From Paenibacillus glycanilyticus (lineage in GTDB: Bacteria; Bacillota; Bacilli; Paenibacillales; Paenibacillaceae): DNA of 64,000 nt. The position numbers and the translations under genes are program-made. Positions 33,931-42,559 of the stretch are shown here, piece by piece. The DNA lies in the NCBI RefSeq assembly GCF_030161375.1, contig NZ_BSSQ01000015.1:186001-250000 (forward strand). Reading direction: 5' to 3'. Each line of letters opens with the position of its first letter. Within the stretch, counting starts at the first letter, position 1. Below the pieces are notes generated by a model that saw only the letters and a list, made by a program, of their open reading frames with translations, ran no database searches and had not been told where the DNA came from.

Positions 33931-35304
33931 ATGAGAAATAAATTACCTGATCGAGCGTTGTCCAAACAGCAACAAAAGTGGAGAGATCTAGTCGTTGGCG
34001 TAGACGAAAAAATCCCATTGGAGAATGGGCGTCTCGTTAAAGGGATTAACTTTGACAATGCGGCGACGACTCCACCATTCAAAAGCGCGTTAAGAGCGAT
34101 CCAAGACTTTGCGCCATGGTATTCGTCTGTTGGCCGAGGCAAAGGATATAAGTCGGAACGTTCCACCGAAATGATCGAGCGGGCACGCTTAGACATGTTG
34201 CATTTTGTAGGCGGGAAAGAATCAGAGCATGAGGTTGTTTTCACGAAAAACAGCACGGAGTCCATCAATCTGCTCTCGCATCTTGTGCATCAAACAACTC
34301 CTAAACGGTATATATTGGCATCCGAAATGGAGCATGTCTCGAACGATTTGCCTTGGAGAAATTATTTCGAGGTTGAATATATTGCGGTAGATGCGGATGG
34401 CCAAATACGATTGGAAGATTTAAAAGCAAAGCTCGCAGCTCTTCAGGGTCAAGTTGCGTTAGTCACCATAACGGGGGCTTCCAATGTAACGGGCTGCATT
34501 AACCCTATTTACGAAGCGGCCGAACTCACCCATCAATATGGCGCCAAAATTCATATCGATGCCGCCCAATTAGCTCCCCATGAACCGATCTATATGAACC
34601 GGCTTAACGCTGCCGAAAATCCGGATTTTCTCTCGTTCACCGGCCATAAGTTGTATGCCCCTTTTGGAACGGGGGTACTCATTGTAGGAAGCAGCGAGTT
34701 TCTCAAAGCCGGACCGCTGCTTCAAGGCGGGGGAACGGTTCAAATCGCGACAAAATCTAGTATGGACTGGCGGAATACGCCAGAAAGGTTTGAAGGCGGA
34801 ACGCCTAATGTGATGGGGATTATCGCGTTGCAAGCAGCGATTCGAACCTTGCAGCAAATGAACATGGCAACGATTGTGGATTACGAGAAGCAGATCATCC
34901 ATTATGCGCTTGATAAGCTGCGATCCATTGACGGAATAACGCTATTTGGAGCTTCAACCGATAATCGGCCGCGAGTGAGCGTGTTTTCATTTGCCATGGA
35001 TGGAATCCATCATCAAGTTCTTGCTCATTTTCTGGCAAGCGAATATGGCATCTCCGTTCGGGCAGGCTTTTTCTGTGCTTATTCCTATGTGCAAAAGCTC
35101 CTGCAACTGAGTGACGAGAGGATGGAGGAGATTCGGAAGGATTCCGGCATCCCTGCCCCTGGCCTCGTCCGAATCAGCTTAAGCTTTTACAATACCTTTG
35201 CGGAAGTAGATCAACTGGCGGATGCCTTGCGGAAGATTAGCTCTAATAAAGAGTTCTATGCGGAAAAGTATAAAGACGTCCCGAAAGGGATATGCGGTAG
35301 ATAG
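33931..35304 (+). CDS. Class V aminotransferase / cysteine desulfurase-like protein
   Basis: 457 residues, PLP-dependent. N-terminal INFDNAATTPP is followed by HIDAAQLAPH (cofactor Asp and His), the PLP lysine K240 in FTGHKLYAPFGTG, and a SufS-like cysteine C382 in ISVRAGFFCAYSYV. Presence of the loop cysteine favours cysteine desulfurase activity (cysteine to alanine plus persulfide), with the upstream rhodanese as a possible acceptor. It lacks the neighbouring SufU/IscU gene expected for Fe-S assembly, so another sulfur pathway is likely. The start at ATG 33931 is 1 nt after the rhodanese stop with no clear ribosome site of its own. Exact substrate uncertain. Confidence 0.85.
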   Translation: MRNKLPDRALSKQQQKWRDLVVGVDEKIPLENGRLVKGINFDNAATTPPFKSALRAIQDFAPWYSSVGRGKGYKSERSTEMIERARLDMLHFVGGKESEHEVVFTKNSTESINLLSHLVHQTTPKRYILASEMEHVSNDLPWRNYFEVEYIAVDADGQIRLEDLKAKLAALQGQVALVTITGASNVTGCINPIYEAAELTHQYGAKIHIDAAQLAPHEPIYMNRLNAAENPDFLSFTGHKLYAPFGTGVLIVGSSEFLKAGPLLQGGGTVQIATKSSMDWRNTPERFEGGTPNVMGIIALQAAIRTLQQMNMATIVDYEKQIIHYALDKLRSIDGITLFGASTDNRPRVSVFSFAMDGIHHQVLAHFLASEYGISVRAGFFCAYSYVQKLLQLSDERMEEIRKDSGIPAPGLVRISLSFYNTFAEVDQLADALRKISSNKEFYAEKYKDVPKGICGR

Positions 35305-35327
35305 CGCAAATAGCAATTCTCCAAACT

Positions 35328-35342
35328 TGCCTAATCCTATCA
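35328..35342 (+). promoter_or_regulatory. Candidate AraC-type binding site upstream of araC
   Basis: TGCCTAATCCTATCA recurs as its exact reverse complement at 36369-36383, upstream of the aldo/keto reductase. The site lies about 95 bp before the AraC-family gene. The asymmetric 15-mer in front of both the regulator and its neighbour is the pattern expected of an AraC binding site. Confidence 0.55.
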
Positions 35343-35436
35343 TATATCTATCTAATCTTCTTGATCTCTTTCTTTGCCGTAAAATAAACAGTAAAGTTTA
35401 ACCTTAATGATGTTATGAAGGAGGGTCCAATGCCTA

Positions 35437-36357
35437 ATGCCTACTCATTATAATCGCATGCAGCAGGAACTAGCCGAGCTTGTTGGCCGCCATACCGGCA
35501 TGGATGGCTATCGAACTACAGCCATTCCGCACCTTGGTCTCTCTCGTTATTCCGCACCGCATTTCTCTTCATTCGCCAGTCCTCCGAGTGGACTTTACAA
35601 CCCTTCAATCGGCATAGTTGTCCAAGGCACCAAGTCGGTCATCGTTGGCGATCATCGATTCACTCATGGCCCATTGAACTACCTGATAACTCCTATGGAT
35701 TTGCCGATTATTTTCGAAGCGTTGGACGTATCGCCGGAATCTCCAAGCTTATCCTGCAAAATCGAGTTTAATCCCGGATTAGTTCTGGAGCTGCTGAATA
35801 ACGATGAACTTAGAGCTCTGTCCAAAAATACAGAAGAACGCGGAATGCGCGTCAGTAAACTCGACGATTCCATGCTGGACGCTATCGTGAGGCTTGTTCG
35901 CCTCTTGGACAGACCAATCGACATTCCCGTTCTCGCCCCGCTGTATACGAAAGAGATTGTGTACAGAATCTTACATGGGGAGAACGGCAACTTACTAAAG
36001 AACATCGTGGCAGGCGGCGGCTTGAGCTTGTCCATCAAGCAAACAATCGAATACATGATGGAGCACTTTACAGATTCTTTTCGGATCGAGGAGCTGGCCA
36101 ATATAGCGAATATGAGTGTCCCATCGTTCCATCGCCATTTCAAGGAACTAACGTCCATGACGCCGATTCAATTCCAGAAGCAACTAAGGCTTCAGGAAGC
36201 CCGGCGTCTTATGTTGTCCGAGTCAACGGATGTCGCAGACACTGCCTATCGCGTTGGCTACGAAAGTCCGACGCAATTCAGCCGCGAGTTCTCCCGAATG
36301 TTCGGGGTCCCTCCTAGAGAAGATATCAAACGTTATAAGAGGGACCATGAACGTTAG
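35437..36357 (+). CDS. AraC-family transcriptional regulator
   Basis: 306 residues. The N-terminal AraC_N type cupin domain (about 25-190, with IGIVVQGTKSVIVGDHRFTHGPLNYLITPMDLP) is followed by two HTH motifs at about 215-300 (FRIEELANIANMSVPSFHRHFKELTSMTPIQFQKQ and DVADTAYRVGYESPTQFSREFSRMFG). ATG at 35437 is 11 nt behind GAAGGAGGG. A competing ATG at 35430 opens a 7-codon frame that overlaps this start. The gene precedes an aldo/keto reductase in the same direction, a common pairing in which the regulator activates the reductase. Confidence 0.92.
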   Translation: MPTHYNRMQQELAELVGRHTGMDGYRTTAIPHLGLSRYSAPHFSSFASPPSGLYNPSIGIVVQGTKSVIVGDHRFTHGPLNYLITPMDLPIIFEALDVSPESPSLSCKIEFNPGLVLELLNNDELRALSKNTEERGMRVSKLDDSMLDAIVRLVRLLDRPIDIPVLAPLYTKEIVYRILHGENGNLLKNIVAGGGLSLSIKQTIEYMMEHFTDSFRIEELANIANMSVPSFHRHFKELTSMTPIQFQKQLRLQEARRLMLSESTDVADTAYRVGYESPTQFSREFSRMFGVPPREDIKRYKRDHER

Positions 36358-36368
36358 AAGTACCCTTT

Positions 36369-36383
36369 TGATAGGATTAGGCA
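36369..36383 (-). promoter_or_regulatory. Candidate AraC-type binding site upstream of aldo/keto reductase
   Basis: TGATAGGATTAGGCA is the exact inverted copy of 35328-35342. It lies 89 bp before the reductase ATG, a normal place for an activator site. Confidence 0.55.
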
Positions 36384-36471
36384 GGTTATTGATTGTAATT
36401 GGTTAGGGGCTGCCAAGGCGTTCCATGTACACTTAGAACAAGCTCTTTATCTATTAGGAGGTCGTATAAGT

Positions 36472-37527
36472 ATGCAAAACATAAGGCTTGGCAGCACGGG
36501 ACTAGAGGTTTCACCAATCTGTATCGGTTGCATGGGTTTCGGAGATCCTGCAACGGGTCATCCTACTTGGGCGATTGGCGAGGAAAAGGCAAGATTGTTG
36601 ATCAAACACGCGCTTGATGCCGGGATCAACTTTTTCGACACTGCTAATTTGTACTCCAAAGGAACAAGCGAACAATTTGTAGGCAAAGCTCTCAAGGATA
36701 TGGCTAAACGCGAGAATATTGTTATTTCCACAAAGCTTGGCGCTCCCATGCGTCCAGGCCCCAATTCGTTTGGCCTTTCGCGCAAAGCAATCATGACTGA
36801 AATTGATCATAGCTTGAAACGCCTGGGGACCGATTATATCGACCTGTACCAAATTCATCGCGCCGATCCGTTTACGCCTTGGGAGGAGACACTTGAAGCT
36901 CTGCATGACCTTGTGAAAATGGGCAAAGTACGTTACCTTGGCGCTTCTACCATGAGGACCTGGCAATTTGCCAAAGCTCTTCATCTTCAAAAAATGAACG
37001 GCTGGTCCCGGTTTATCTCCATGCAGCATAACTACAACTTAATCGCTCGCGAAGAAGAGAATGAGATGTTCCCTCTCTGCGAGGATAACGGGATCCAAAC
37101 CCTCATTTACAGTCCTCTGGCACGCGGTCGGCTGGCCCGGCCATGGGGAGAAGCAAGCGTGCGGTCGGAAGCCGAACCTGCGGCCGCCAAACTATACGAA
37201 GCAACGGCTCTAGCGGATGAGAAGATTGTCGGGGCAATAGGCGAAGTGGCCAAGGAGCGCGGAGTTAGCCAAGCCGTCATCTCGCTTGCTTGGATCTACC
37301 GCAATCCGGTTGTCGCCGCGCCAATTGTGGGAGCACTCCAATCCAGTCATATCGATGATGCGGTTCAAGCGCTTTCGATAAAGCTGACTGACGAGGAAGC
37401 CGGTCGCTTGGAAGCGGAGTATACCCCTCGCGTTGATCCGGCGGTTATTAACTCCGATCCGAAAGGGATCGCAAAGACCGCGGCATCCGTTGGCCTGCAA
37501 ATCCCTATGCCGCTTATACAAAAATAA
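36472..37527 (+). CDS. Aldo/keto reductase
   Basis: 351 residues with a TIM barrel and NADPH-dependent carbonyl reduction. The catalytic tetrad is visible as D56 and Y61 (FFDTANLYSKG), K88 (ISTKLG) and H129 (YQIHRAD). The C-terminal cofactor-binding region contains VVAAPIVGALQSSHIDDAVQAL. The family reduces aldehydes and ketones or oxidises sugars; the exact substrate is unknown. ATG at 36472 follows TTAGGAGG. It is downstream of the AraC gene and probably under its control. Confidence 0.93.
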   Translation: MQNIRLGSTGLEVSPICIGCMGFGDPATGHPTWAIGEEKARLLIKHALDAGINFFDTANLYSKGTSEQFVGKALKDMAKRENIVISTKLGAPMRPGPNSFGLSRKAIMTEIDHSLKRLGTDYIDLYQIHRADPFTPWEETLEALHDLVKMGKVRYLGASTMRTWQFAKALHLQKMNGWSRFISMQHNYNLIAREEENEMFPLCEDNGIQTLIYSPLARGRLARPWGEASVRSEAEPAAAKLYEATALADEKIVGAIGEVAKERGVSQAVISLAWIYRNPVVAAPIVGALQSSHIDDAVQALSIKLTDEEAGRLEAEYTPRVDPAVINSDPKGIAKTAASVGLQIPMPLIQK

Positions 37528-37548
37528 AAAGCCGCACGAGATGCGACT

Positions 37549-37728
37549 TTACTTAGGAATAGCGGATACGACCAAGTCCAGTTCGGTTTCTGAGACGGAT
37601 CTGCTAAAATTCATTTCATCTTTGCCGGCTGCCCTAATCTGCTGAACCACCAAAAACTTTAATTGCTCAATGGCTTTCTCTTTACCGAGCACTCGTACTT
37701 CATCAAGTTTCATTGAAGATTTAAACAT
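37549..37728 (-). CDS. Small hypothetical protein
   Basis: 59 residues starting MFKSSMKLDEVRVLGKEKAIEQL. ATG at 37728 directly follows GGAGGCGCCT; an earlier ATG at 37749 is upstream of that site. Soluble and helical, ending in the strand-like ELDLVVSAIP. No family recognised. Convergent with the reductase. Confidence 0.6.
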   Translation of the reverse strand: MFKSSMKLDEVRVLGKEKAIEQLKFLVVQQIRAAGKDEMNFSRSVSETELDLVVSAIPK

Positions 37729-37805
37729 AGGCGCCTCCAATTCAACCATTTTATTGCTTTATTATATCGAACATGTGATCGGAAATACAAGATGCCGAGT
37801 GATGA

Positions 37806-38420
37806 TTACGCGATGTTAATGGCTCGCGCCGCGAGTACCGCAACAATGACAAGCGAGATGGATGCCTGCATCATGGTTAGTACTTTGGCTGTTTTCGACA
37901 ATACAAGCGTATCTGTTGGGCTAAAAGCGGTATTGGTATTAAAGGCCAAAAACAAATAATCGAAAAAAGCCGGGTTCCAGGATTTGAAATCCTCATGAGT
38001 CATTTGCGGGAAAAGAAAATCAGGAAGGCGTTCTTGTTTTTCGTTTCTCGCATTTGGCCCGCCGCGATCGATCTCCCAATACCAGACGGAAAACACGAAT
38101 ATATTGGTCACCCACAGGACCAATGCGCTGCCGAACAACTCATCAGCGTTTGCAACATGAGTAAAAAGTTGATGCAAGAGAATGACGACGCTACTGATCA
38201 GCCCCAGCATCACCACGCTGTTCGTAATGATCGCAAAGGTTCGTATCCATTCGTGGTGTCGATGTAAAATGGAAATGATGAGCGCTACTATCATGCAAAC
38301 CACAAGGAGCGGCAATGTCCAACTCTGCAAAACAGTCAGCTTTTCCGGCAGGTAACTAAGCAAGATACTGATGACAAGAATAACAGTAAAATATCCCCAC
38401 CTCGACGAAGGACGTTTCAC
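37806..38420 (-). CDS. Integral membrane protein (DUF1345-like)
   Basis: 204 residues with about five membrane helices. The C-terminal part, WNPAFFDYLFLAFNTNTAFSPTDTLVLSKTAKVLTMMQASISLVIVAVLAARAINI, resembles the end of DUF1345 proteins and the pore-helix region of small ion channels. The start is GTG at 38420 behind AGGGGAT. Function unknown; a channel-like role is only a resemblance. Confidence 0.72.
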   Translation of the reverse strand: MKRPSSRWGYFTVILVISILLSYLPEKLTVLQSWTLPLLVVCMIVALIISILHRHHEWIRTFAIITNSVVMLGLISSVVILLHQLFTHVANADELFGSALVLWVTNIFVFSVWYWEIDRGGPNARNEKQERLPDFLFPQMTHEDFKSWNPAFFDYLFLAFNTNTAFSPTDTLVLSKTAKVLTMMQASISLVIVAVLAARAINIA

Positions 38421-38533
38421 TAGCTTTTATCCCCTTTTGTCCCGATTGCATCACGCCAATTAACTTATTCCTACCATGCATAATATGTTTCAACTCCTGA
38501 GCTCACGACAAGGCTCCTATGCAAAAATAAAAA

Positions 38534-38549
38534 GCCGCAAGAATGCGGC
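38534..38549 (-). terminator. Terminator after GNAT gene
   Basis: GCCGCA (38534-38539) and TGCGGC (38544-38549) pair around AGAA. On the minus strand TTTTTATTTTTG follows. It lies 28 nt beyond the acetyltransferase stop. Confidence 0.8.
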
Positions 38550-38576
38550 ATTTCATTGGTAGCTTCATACACCATA

Positions 38577-39143
38577 TCATCGTTGTATCTTTGCATAAAT
38601 GCATGTGTCCACCCATTCGCTTCCGTCAGCGGATAAATCTTCGTTCCGGATCGTACCCTCAAGTTCAAAGTGCAGTCGCTCAGGTATTAACTTGCTTCTA
38701 GTGTTTTTGGTATCGCAGCGTATTTCCAATCGTCTAGCATCCAACTGGGTAAACGCAAAATCACAAATGCCCTTAACTGCTTCTGTCATATACCCATTGC
38801 GATTACAACGCGTATCGATCCAATAGCCAATTTCAAATTTCCGTACATCCCAATCGATGTTATGTAAGCTTGTCGTAGCAACAAATTGTCCTGTTTCTTT
38901 CAGAAAGACAAGGAATCTGAGACTTTCACGAGTTAAAAATTTGACATGTGCCTCTCTAATGATCAATTCCATATCGTATTCGGTATGTTCCTTGTGCGCA
39001 AACAACTTTAACCAAGGTTTCAACTCATTGATCGAAGCATGGACGGCTTCCAAAATAACCTTGCCATCCCCCGGTTTGGCCATTCGAATAACTAATCGTT
39101 CGGTGTGAAACTCATCCGGAAAATCAATCATGATCGGTTTCAT
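38577..39143 (-). CDS. GNAT-family N-acetyltransferase (RimJ/RimL type)
   Basis: 188 residues starting MKPIMIDFPDEFHTERLVIRMAKPGDG, the usual start of RimJ/RimL-like acetyltransferases. A core FEIGYWIDTRCNRNGYMTEAV replaces the normal Q/RxxGxG/A acetyl-CoA loop with RCNRNGY, close enough to bind CoA. EIRCDTKNTRSKLIPERLHFELEGTI follows. ATG at 39143 is behind GGGGGGAA. Likely modifies an N-terminal amine or a small molecule. Confidence 0.85.
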   Translation of the reverse strand: MKPIMIDFPDEFHTERLVIRMAKPGDGKVILEAVHASINELKPWLKLFAHKEHTEYDMELIIREAHVKFLTRESLRFLVFLKETGQFVATTSLHNIDWDVRKFEIGYWIDTRCNRNGYMTEAVKGICDFAFTQLDARRLEIRCDTKNTRSKLIPERLHFELEGTIRNEDLSADGSEWVDTCIYAKIQR

Positions 39144-39180
39144 CAAATTCCCCCCTTTGGTTTACTAATAATAAAGGCAA

Positions 39181-39840
39181 CTAATGATTAAGTCGTTTGT
39201 TCACTTCAATCGCAATGAACTCCGGTAAATAGCTGGGCGTACATCCTTTTGCTACGATTTCATCCTTGTAAAGCCCCGTACTCTCGCCAAGTTTAATACA
39301 ACGCGTACGGTTCTTCTCATCATAAACGCCTATCCAGCCTGCGGTGAAATTCATAGCCCATTGCACTTCCGGTTCTTCTTGCGTCATATGAACTTCTAGC
39401 CTAGATAGTAAATCCGCGGTGTTATCAGGCGGTGTTTGTCCGGTCCATCTCAATCGCGCTTGATAATACCAGAAGACTCGCCGTTGAAGAGCAGAAGGGC
39501 TATTATCCCATGACTCCATGAGAGCAATTGTCTTCTTGTCTTTGGCAAGCTGATTAGCCATTAACCAATCCATTAAGTAATTTCGCTCATCATAAGTGTG
39601 CGTCTGCATATCCTTATCAAGCTTATTTATCACTTCTTGCGAAAGAAGTTTATTATCCATAATCAAGATTGCTAAAAGCCTGGGCAAATACTCTTCGGTT
39701 GACCATAGTTCCATAGCTAGTTCGTGATCCTTTTTAATGTCTTTTGCGATTTTGCGTAAGTCGCCTAGCTTCGTTTTACTATTGATTTGAGTTAAAATGT
39801 TTTCTGCTTTTGAAGTTTCCGCACCTTTATTTTCATGCAT
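39181..39840 (-). CDS. DNA alkylation repair family protein (AlkD/HEAT-like)
   Basis: 219 residues, all-helical HEAT-like repeats typical of AlkC/AlkD-type proteins: AKDIKKDHELAMELWSTEEYLPRLLAILIMD, DERNYLMDWLMANQL, then LMESWDNSPSALQRRVFWYYQARLRWTG. AlkD members excise positively charged alkylated bases. The catalytic Asp/Trp set cannot be assigned by eye, so this could be a non-catalytic relative. ATG at 39840 follows GGAGAG. Confidence 0.72.
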   Translation of the reverse strand: MHENKGAETSKAENILTQINSKTKLGDLRKIAKDIKKDHELAMELWSTEEYLPRLLAILIMDNKLLSQEVINKLDKDMQTHTYDERNYLMDWLMANQLAKDKKTIALMESWDNSPSALQRRVFWYYQARLRWTGQTPPDNTADLLSRLEVHMTQEEPEVQWAMNFTAGWIGVYDEKNRTRCIKLGESTGLYKDEIVAKGCTPSYLPEFIAIEVNKRLNH

Positions 39841-39910
39841 TTTATACGACTCTCCTTTATAAAAGCACAGCTGCATATAGTTTCACTCGCTTAGTTCATT
39901 AATGAATCCA

Positions 39911-40654
39911 TCATTTTTGCGGGTTCTCCAAATCCTTTTCGTTCATGATCATCAAATACTCCGTATCCTCACCGCCGCTTTTGGAGGAGCTCCCAAGCCC
40001 TGGTGCGCCATTGGCGTAGACGGGAAGATATCCCACATACATCGATGATGGCTGAGAATATGTATGCGAGAATATTTTATCCATAATATTAGAGGCAGGC
40101 ACCTTCCCCAGCTTATTATCCTCGCGCATAATGCCCGCCCATTCCTCTGGATACGGCATTGCTCCATACGGATGCTCCGTTACATTAACGAGCGTTTCCA
40201 TTTGCACGCGCGGTACATAGTAATAGATTCCGCTTGACATACCGGCATTCCGATCCCGAATAAGGTAAAAGCGGAACTCCTGCAATTTCTCAAGCGGATT
40301 ATTATTCCATACGATATAACGACCGGCTGGATCGGAATGATCGGTGACTCTTACTTCGGGCCTCTCGCTCATATCTACTCTGACCACGCTCCACTTCCGC
40401 TTCTCCCAGGTCAGGAATCCCATCCCGTGAATACCTTGATTAGAAACAAATGGGATAAAAACTTGTTGTTCGGTCAGCTTAACTTGGTCAAGCACAACTG
40501 CCGCATCGGCTTCAGAGTCATACTCGTTTAATTCCGTTATAATGTCGTCTACACTAGGAAGCGGTCCCGGCTTACCGTCATAAGTACGGAAGAAGACGAT
40601 CACCGCAGCCGCAATGATAAGGATTACGACTACTAACAGTCTTCTTCCTCTCAT
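39911..40654 (-). CDS. Membrane-anchored hypothetical protein
   Basis: 247 residues. One N-terminal transmembrane helix (RLLVVVILIIAAAVIVFF) precedes a large extracytoplasmic domain rich in beta strands and tyrosine (VRVTDHSDPAGRYIVWNNN, SSGIYYYVPRV). Its ATG overlaps the end of the upstream membrane protein gene by 4 nt. Family not recognised; the pair (40651-41373 and this) probably works together at the membrane. Confidence 0.75.
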   Translation of the reverse strand: MRGRRLLVVVILIIAAAVIVFFRTYDGKPGPLPSVDDIITELNEYDSEADAAVVLDQVKLTEQQVFIPFVSNQGIHGMGFLTWEKRKWSVVRVDMSERPEVRVTDHSDPAGRYIVWNNNPLEKLQEFRFYLIRDRNAGMSSGIYYYVPRVQMETLVNVTEHPYGAMPYPEEWAGIMREDNKLGKVPASNIMDKIFSHTYSQPSSMYVGYLPVYANGAPGLGSSSKSGGEDTEYLMIMNEKDLENPQK

Positions 40655-41373
40655 TCTCTTACCTCCATTCTCAACATCGGCTCCTCAGAACGGTAATAGT
40701 AATACCGATCCTTTGTAGCGAGCAATAGTCCCTTTCCATCAGCTTCCAAGTAAGCTGAGGCATGCAGACCGCTTCCCCAGCGAGCTTCAGCTCCAACCAG
40801 TGCATAAGGGAAACGTTCTTGCTGATACTGAGTGCCGTCCTCTAAGAGTGATTCGCGGTACCAGTCCAGCGTACCCGCCATATCGGATGCCTTTACCTCT
40901 GCCAACGTGCTCGAGAACAACTTTTTCTCGAAGGTTGCCTCCCCTGCTGACGGATGAATGGCAACAAGCTTCGCTTTCTCCAAATGGGCCAAGTAAGTGG
41001 AGGGGTCATTGCGGTCGAATAAGGAACCATAAATGGGTCCAGCAAGCAGTGTTGTCACCAGAAGCACGTAGTTTGCCGCGAAGCCAATCCAAGCAAATTT
41101 ACGATAATCCGTCCAGGACCGTTTGCGTAATAAGAGGTACGCGATCCAGAGACCAAGCGGCAATAAGGCGATATTTACGATTTGCCCGAATAAGGGGATT
41201 TTGAATGATAACGAAAAAAAGCCTGCAAGTGTCACGAGAAGTATCTTCCAGATTGGGCGCCTAGTCTCTTGCTTTTGACGTTGGAAGATTACCAGACCAA
41301 GTACAACGAGCCAACCTAGCAATCCTGCAGCAGCATCTACTACATTCCAGGAATAATGCCAGTCTAGTTGCAT
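40651..41373 (-). CDS. Four-helix membrane protein with external domain
   Basis: 240 residues with about four N-terminal membrane helices (VDAAAGLLGWLVVLGLVIF, ILLVTLAGFFSLSF, IVNIALLPLGLWIAYLLL, FAWIGFAANYVLLVTTLLAG). An extracytoplasmic C-terminal domain follows (FDRNDPSTYLAHLEKAKLVAIHPSAG...DRYYYYRSEEPMLRMEVRE). ATG at 41373. It is coupled with the following gene by a 4-nt overlap. No family recognised. Confidence 0.75.
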   Translation of the reverse strand: MQLDWHYSWNVVDAAAGLLGWLVVLGLVIFQRQKQETRRPIWKILLVTLAGFFSLSFKIPLFGQIVNIALLPLGLWIAYLLLRKRSWTDYRKFAWIGFAANYVLLVTTLLAGPIYGSLFDRNDPSTYLAHLEKAKLVAIHPSAGEATFEKKLFSSTLAEVKASDMAGTLDWYRESLLEDGTQYQQERFPYALVGAEARWGSGLHASAYLEADGKGLLLATKDRYYYYRSEEPMLRMEVRE

Positions 41374-41451
41374 GCCATCACCTCAATTTGTCCAAATGTT
41401 GTCGTAACCCTAGAGTTTCTGTCCGTGCAGTTCCTTCAATCTACACGTTAA

Positions 41452-41988
41452 TTAGTTGTGGTAACAAGTCTCATATTGGTCTTTCATTAACAAACTTTTG
41501 CATGCCAATCCATTCTCGTCATAAATCTCTTTACCGATTTCTAATCTGATACTTCTATTCGAATGAGGAAATTTAGGCTCGTCATTTGTAATGTACAATG
41601 TATCCTCATCTACCCATTCCATATCAAAATGACTTTTTGCATCACTATAATAAACAATCCGCCCTTTATCCTTCTCATTATTGTTTGTTATTTCAACCCA
41701 TACGTTTACGCCGCCTGCCGCACCGCCATAAAGTTCAAAATAAGCATTAGCCGTGTATTCTTCAGTTGGAGATAAGATAGGTCCAGGACCCTTTTGGGTG
41801 AATTGTCTATCGATATCGCTAAATGTAAAAAAGTAATTTTTATAAAAATAGATTGAAGATGCCGCAACAACCCCTAATAATGTTGCAATCATCAGCTTTT
41901 TCGGAAAAGCACTCTTTTTAACAAAAGAAATTATTAAGTTCACACATAGTATTAAAAATAATAAAACGGTAACGAAAGAAATCAACAA
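41452..41988 (-). CDS. DUF5412-type membrane-anchored protein
   Basis: About 178 residues. Two N-terminal hydrophobic helices lead to a compact external domain with conserved blocks ANAYFELYGGAAGGVNVWVEITNN, RIVYYSDAKSHFDMEWVDEDTLYITNDEP and GLACKSLLMKDQYETCYHN, including two cysteines that could form a disulfide. I recall these as DUF5412 family blocks. The start is uncertain: TTG at 41988 is used here, but the hydrophobic frame continues upstream to an AAGGAG near 42026 without a standard start codon. AT-rich compared with the core region. Confidence 0.7.
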   Translation of the reverse strand: MLISFVTVLLFLILCVNLIISFVKKSAFPKKLMIATLLGVVAASSIYFYKNYFFTFSDIDRQFTQKGPGPILSPTEEYTANAYFELYGGAAGGVNVWVEITNNNEKDKGRIVYYSDAKSHFDMEWVDEDTLYITNDEPKFPHSNRSIRLEIGKEIYDENGLACKSLLMKDQYETCYHN

Positions 41989-42082
41989 ACCAATTAGTAT
42001 TAGAATGATGACAATCCATCTCCTTATGAATCACTTTCCAATTATAACCTAATACGCAAGTGACATAGGTAATGTTGCGTTC

Positions 42083-42448
42083 TTAACCGGGTTTATACAC
42101 CCTGGAATAATGGATTCCGCCATTAGCGTAAAAATGTCCAATTAATTTGTATTTCCCTTTTAATTGATCCGTTTCTGCCGTGAAAGTCCCCTTCCCTTCA
42201 TACTTGGTTTGTAACCAAGCGGAACCTTTACTTTCCGGATTTCGAATTTCAAACAGTACCCAAGATTCTTCACTAACAACAGATTCATTTATATCCAAAG
42301 CAACGCGAACCTTTTCCCTGGAATTTGTAGTCTCCTGAACAGAAATTTGAATATCGAATAAACGATCTTCCCCTACAATAGAACAACCTGAGATAACTAA
42401 AATGAATAGTAATATCAAAATCATCATACAAGCAGATAAGTTCTTCAT
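42083..42448 (-). CDS. Small lipoprotein
   Basis: 121 residues. The signal peptide MKNLSACMMILILLFILVISGC has a clear lipobox (ISG-C22). The mature part is a short beta sandwich-like domain (RVALDINESVVSEESWVLFEIRNPES...GKGTFTAETDQLKGKYKLIGHFYANGGIHYSRV). ATG at 42448 follows AAGGAGAAGAG. It lies near the metal-resistance genes, and its upstream region shares ATCATGTATTCAT with the copC/copD gap, so joint control is possible. No family recognised. Confidence 0.75.
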   Translation of the reverse strand: MKNLSACMMILILLFILVISGCSIVGEDRLFDIQISVQETTNSREKVRVALDINESVVSEESWVLFEIRNPESKGSAWLQTKYEGKGTFTAETDQLKGKYKLIGHFYANGGIHYSRVYKPG

Positions 42449-42521
42449 CTCTTCTCCTTATATCAAATGCATTATCATGTATTCATATGTTGGCCATGCT
42501 AAAAAACTATAGAGACAAAAT

Positions 42522-42555
42522 AAAGAGTGCCGCATATGATGGGCCGGCACTCTTT
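42522..42555 (-). terminator. Terminator after SmtB/CadC-like gene
   Basis: AAAGAGTGCCG (42522-42532) and CGGCACTCTTT (42545-42555) form a perfect stem. On the minus strand it is followed by T-rich sequence. It is just downstream of the repressor stop. Confidence 0.82.
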
Positions 42556-42559
42556 ATCG

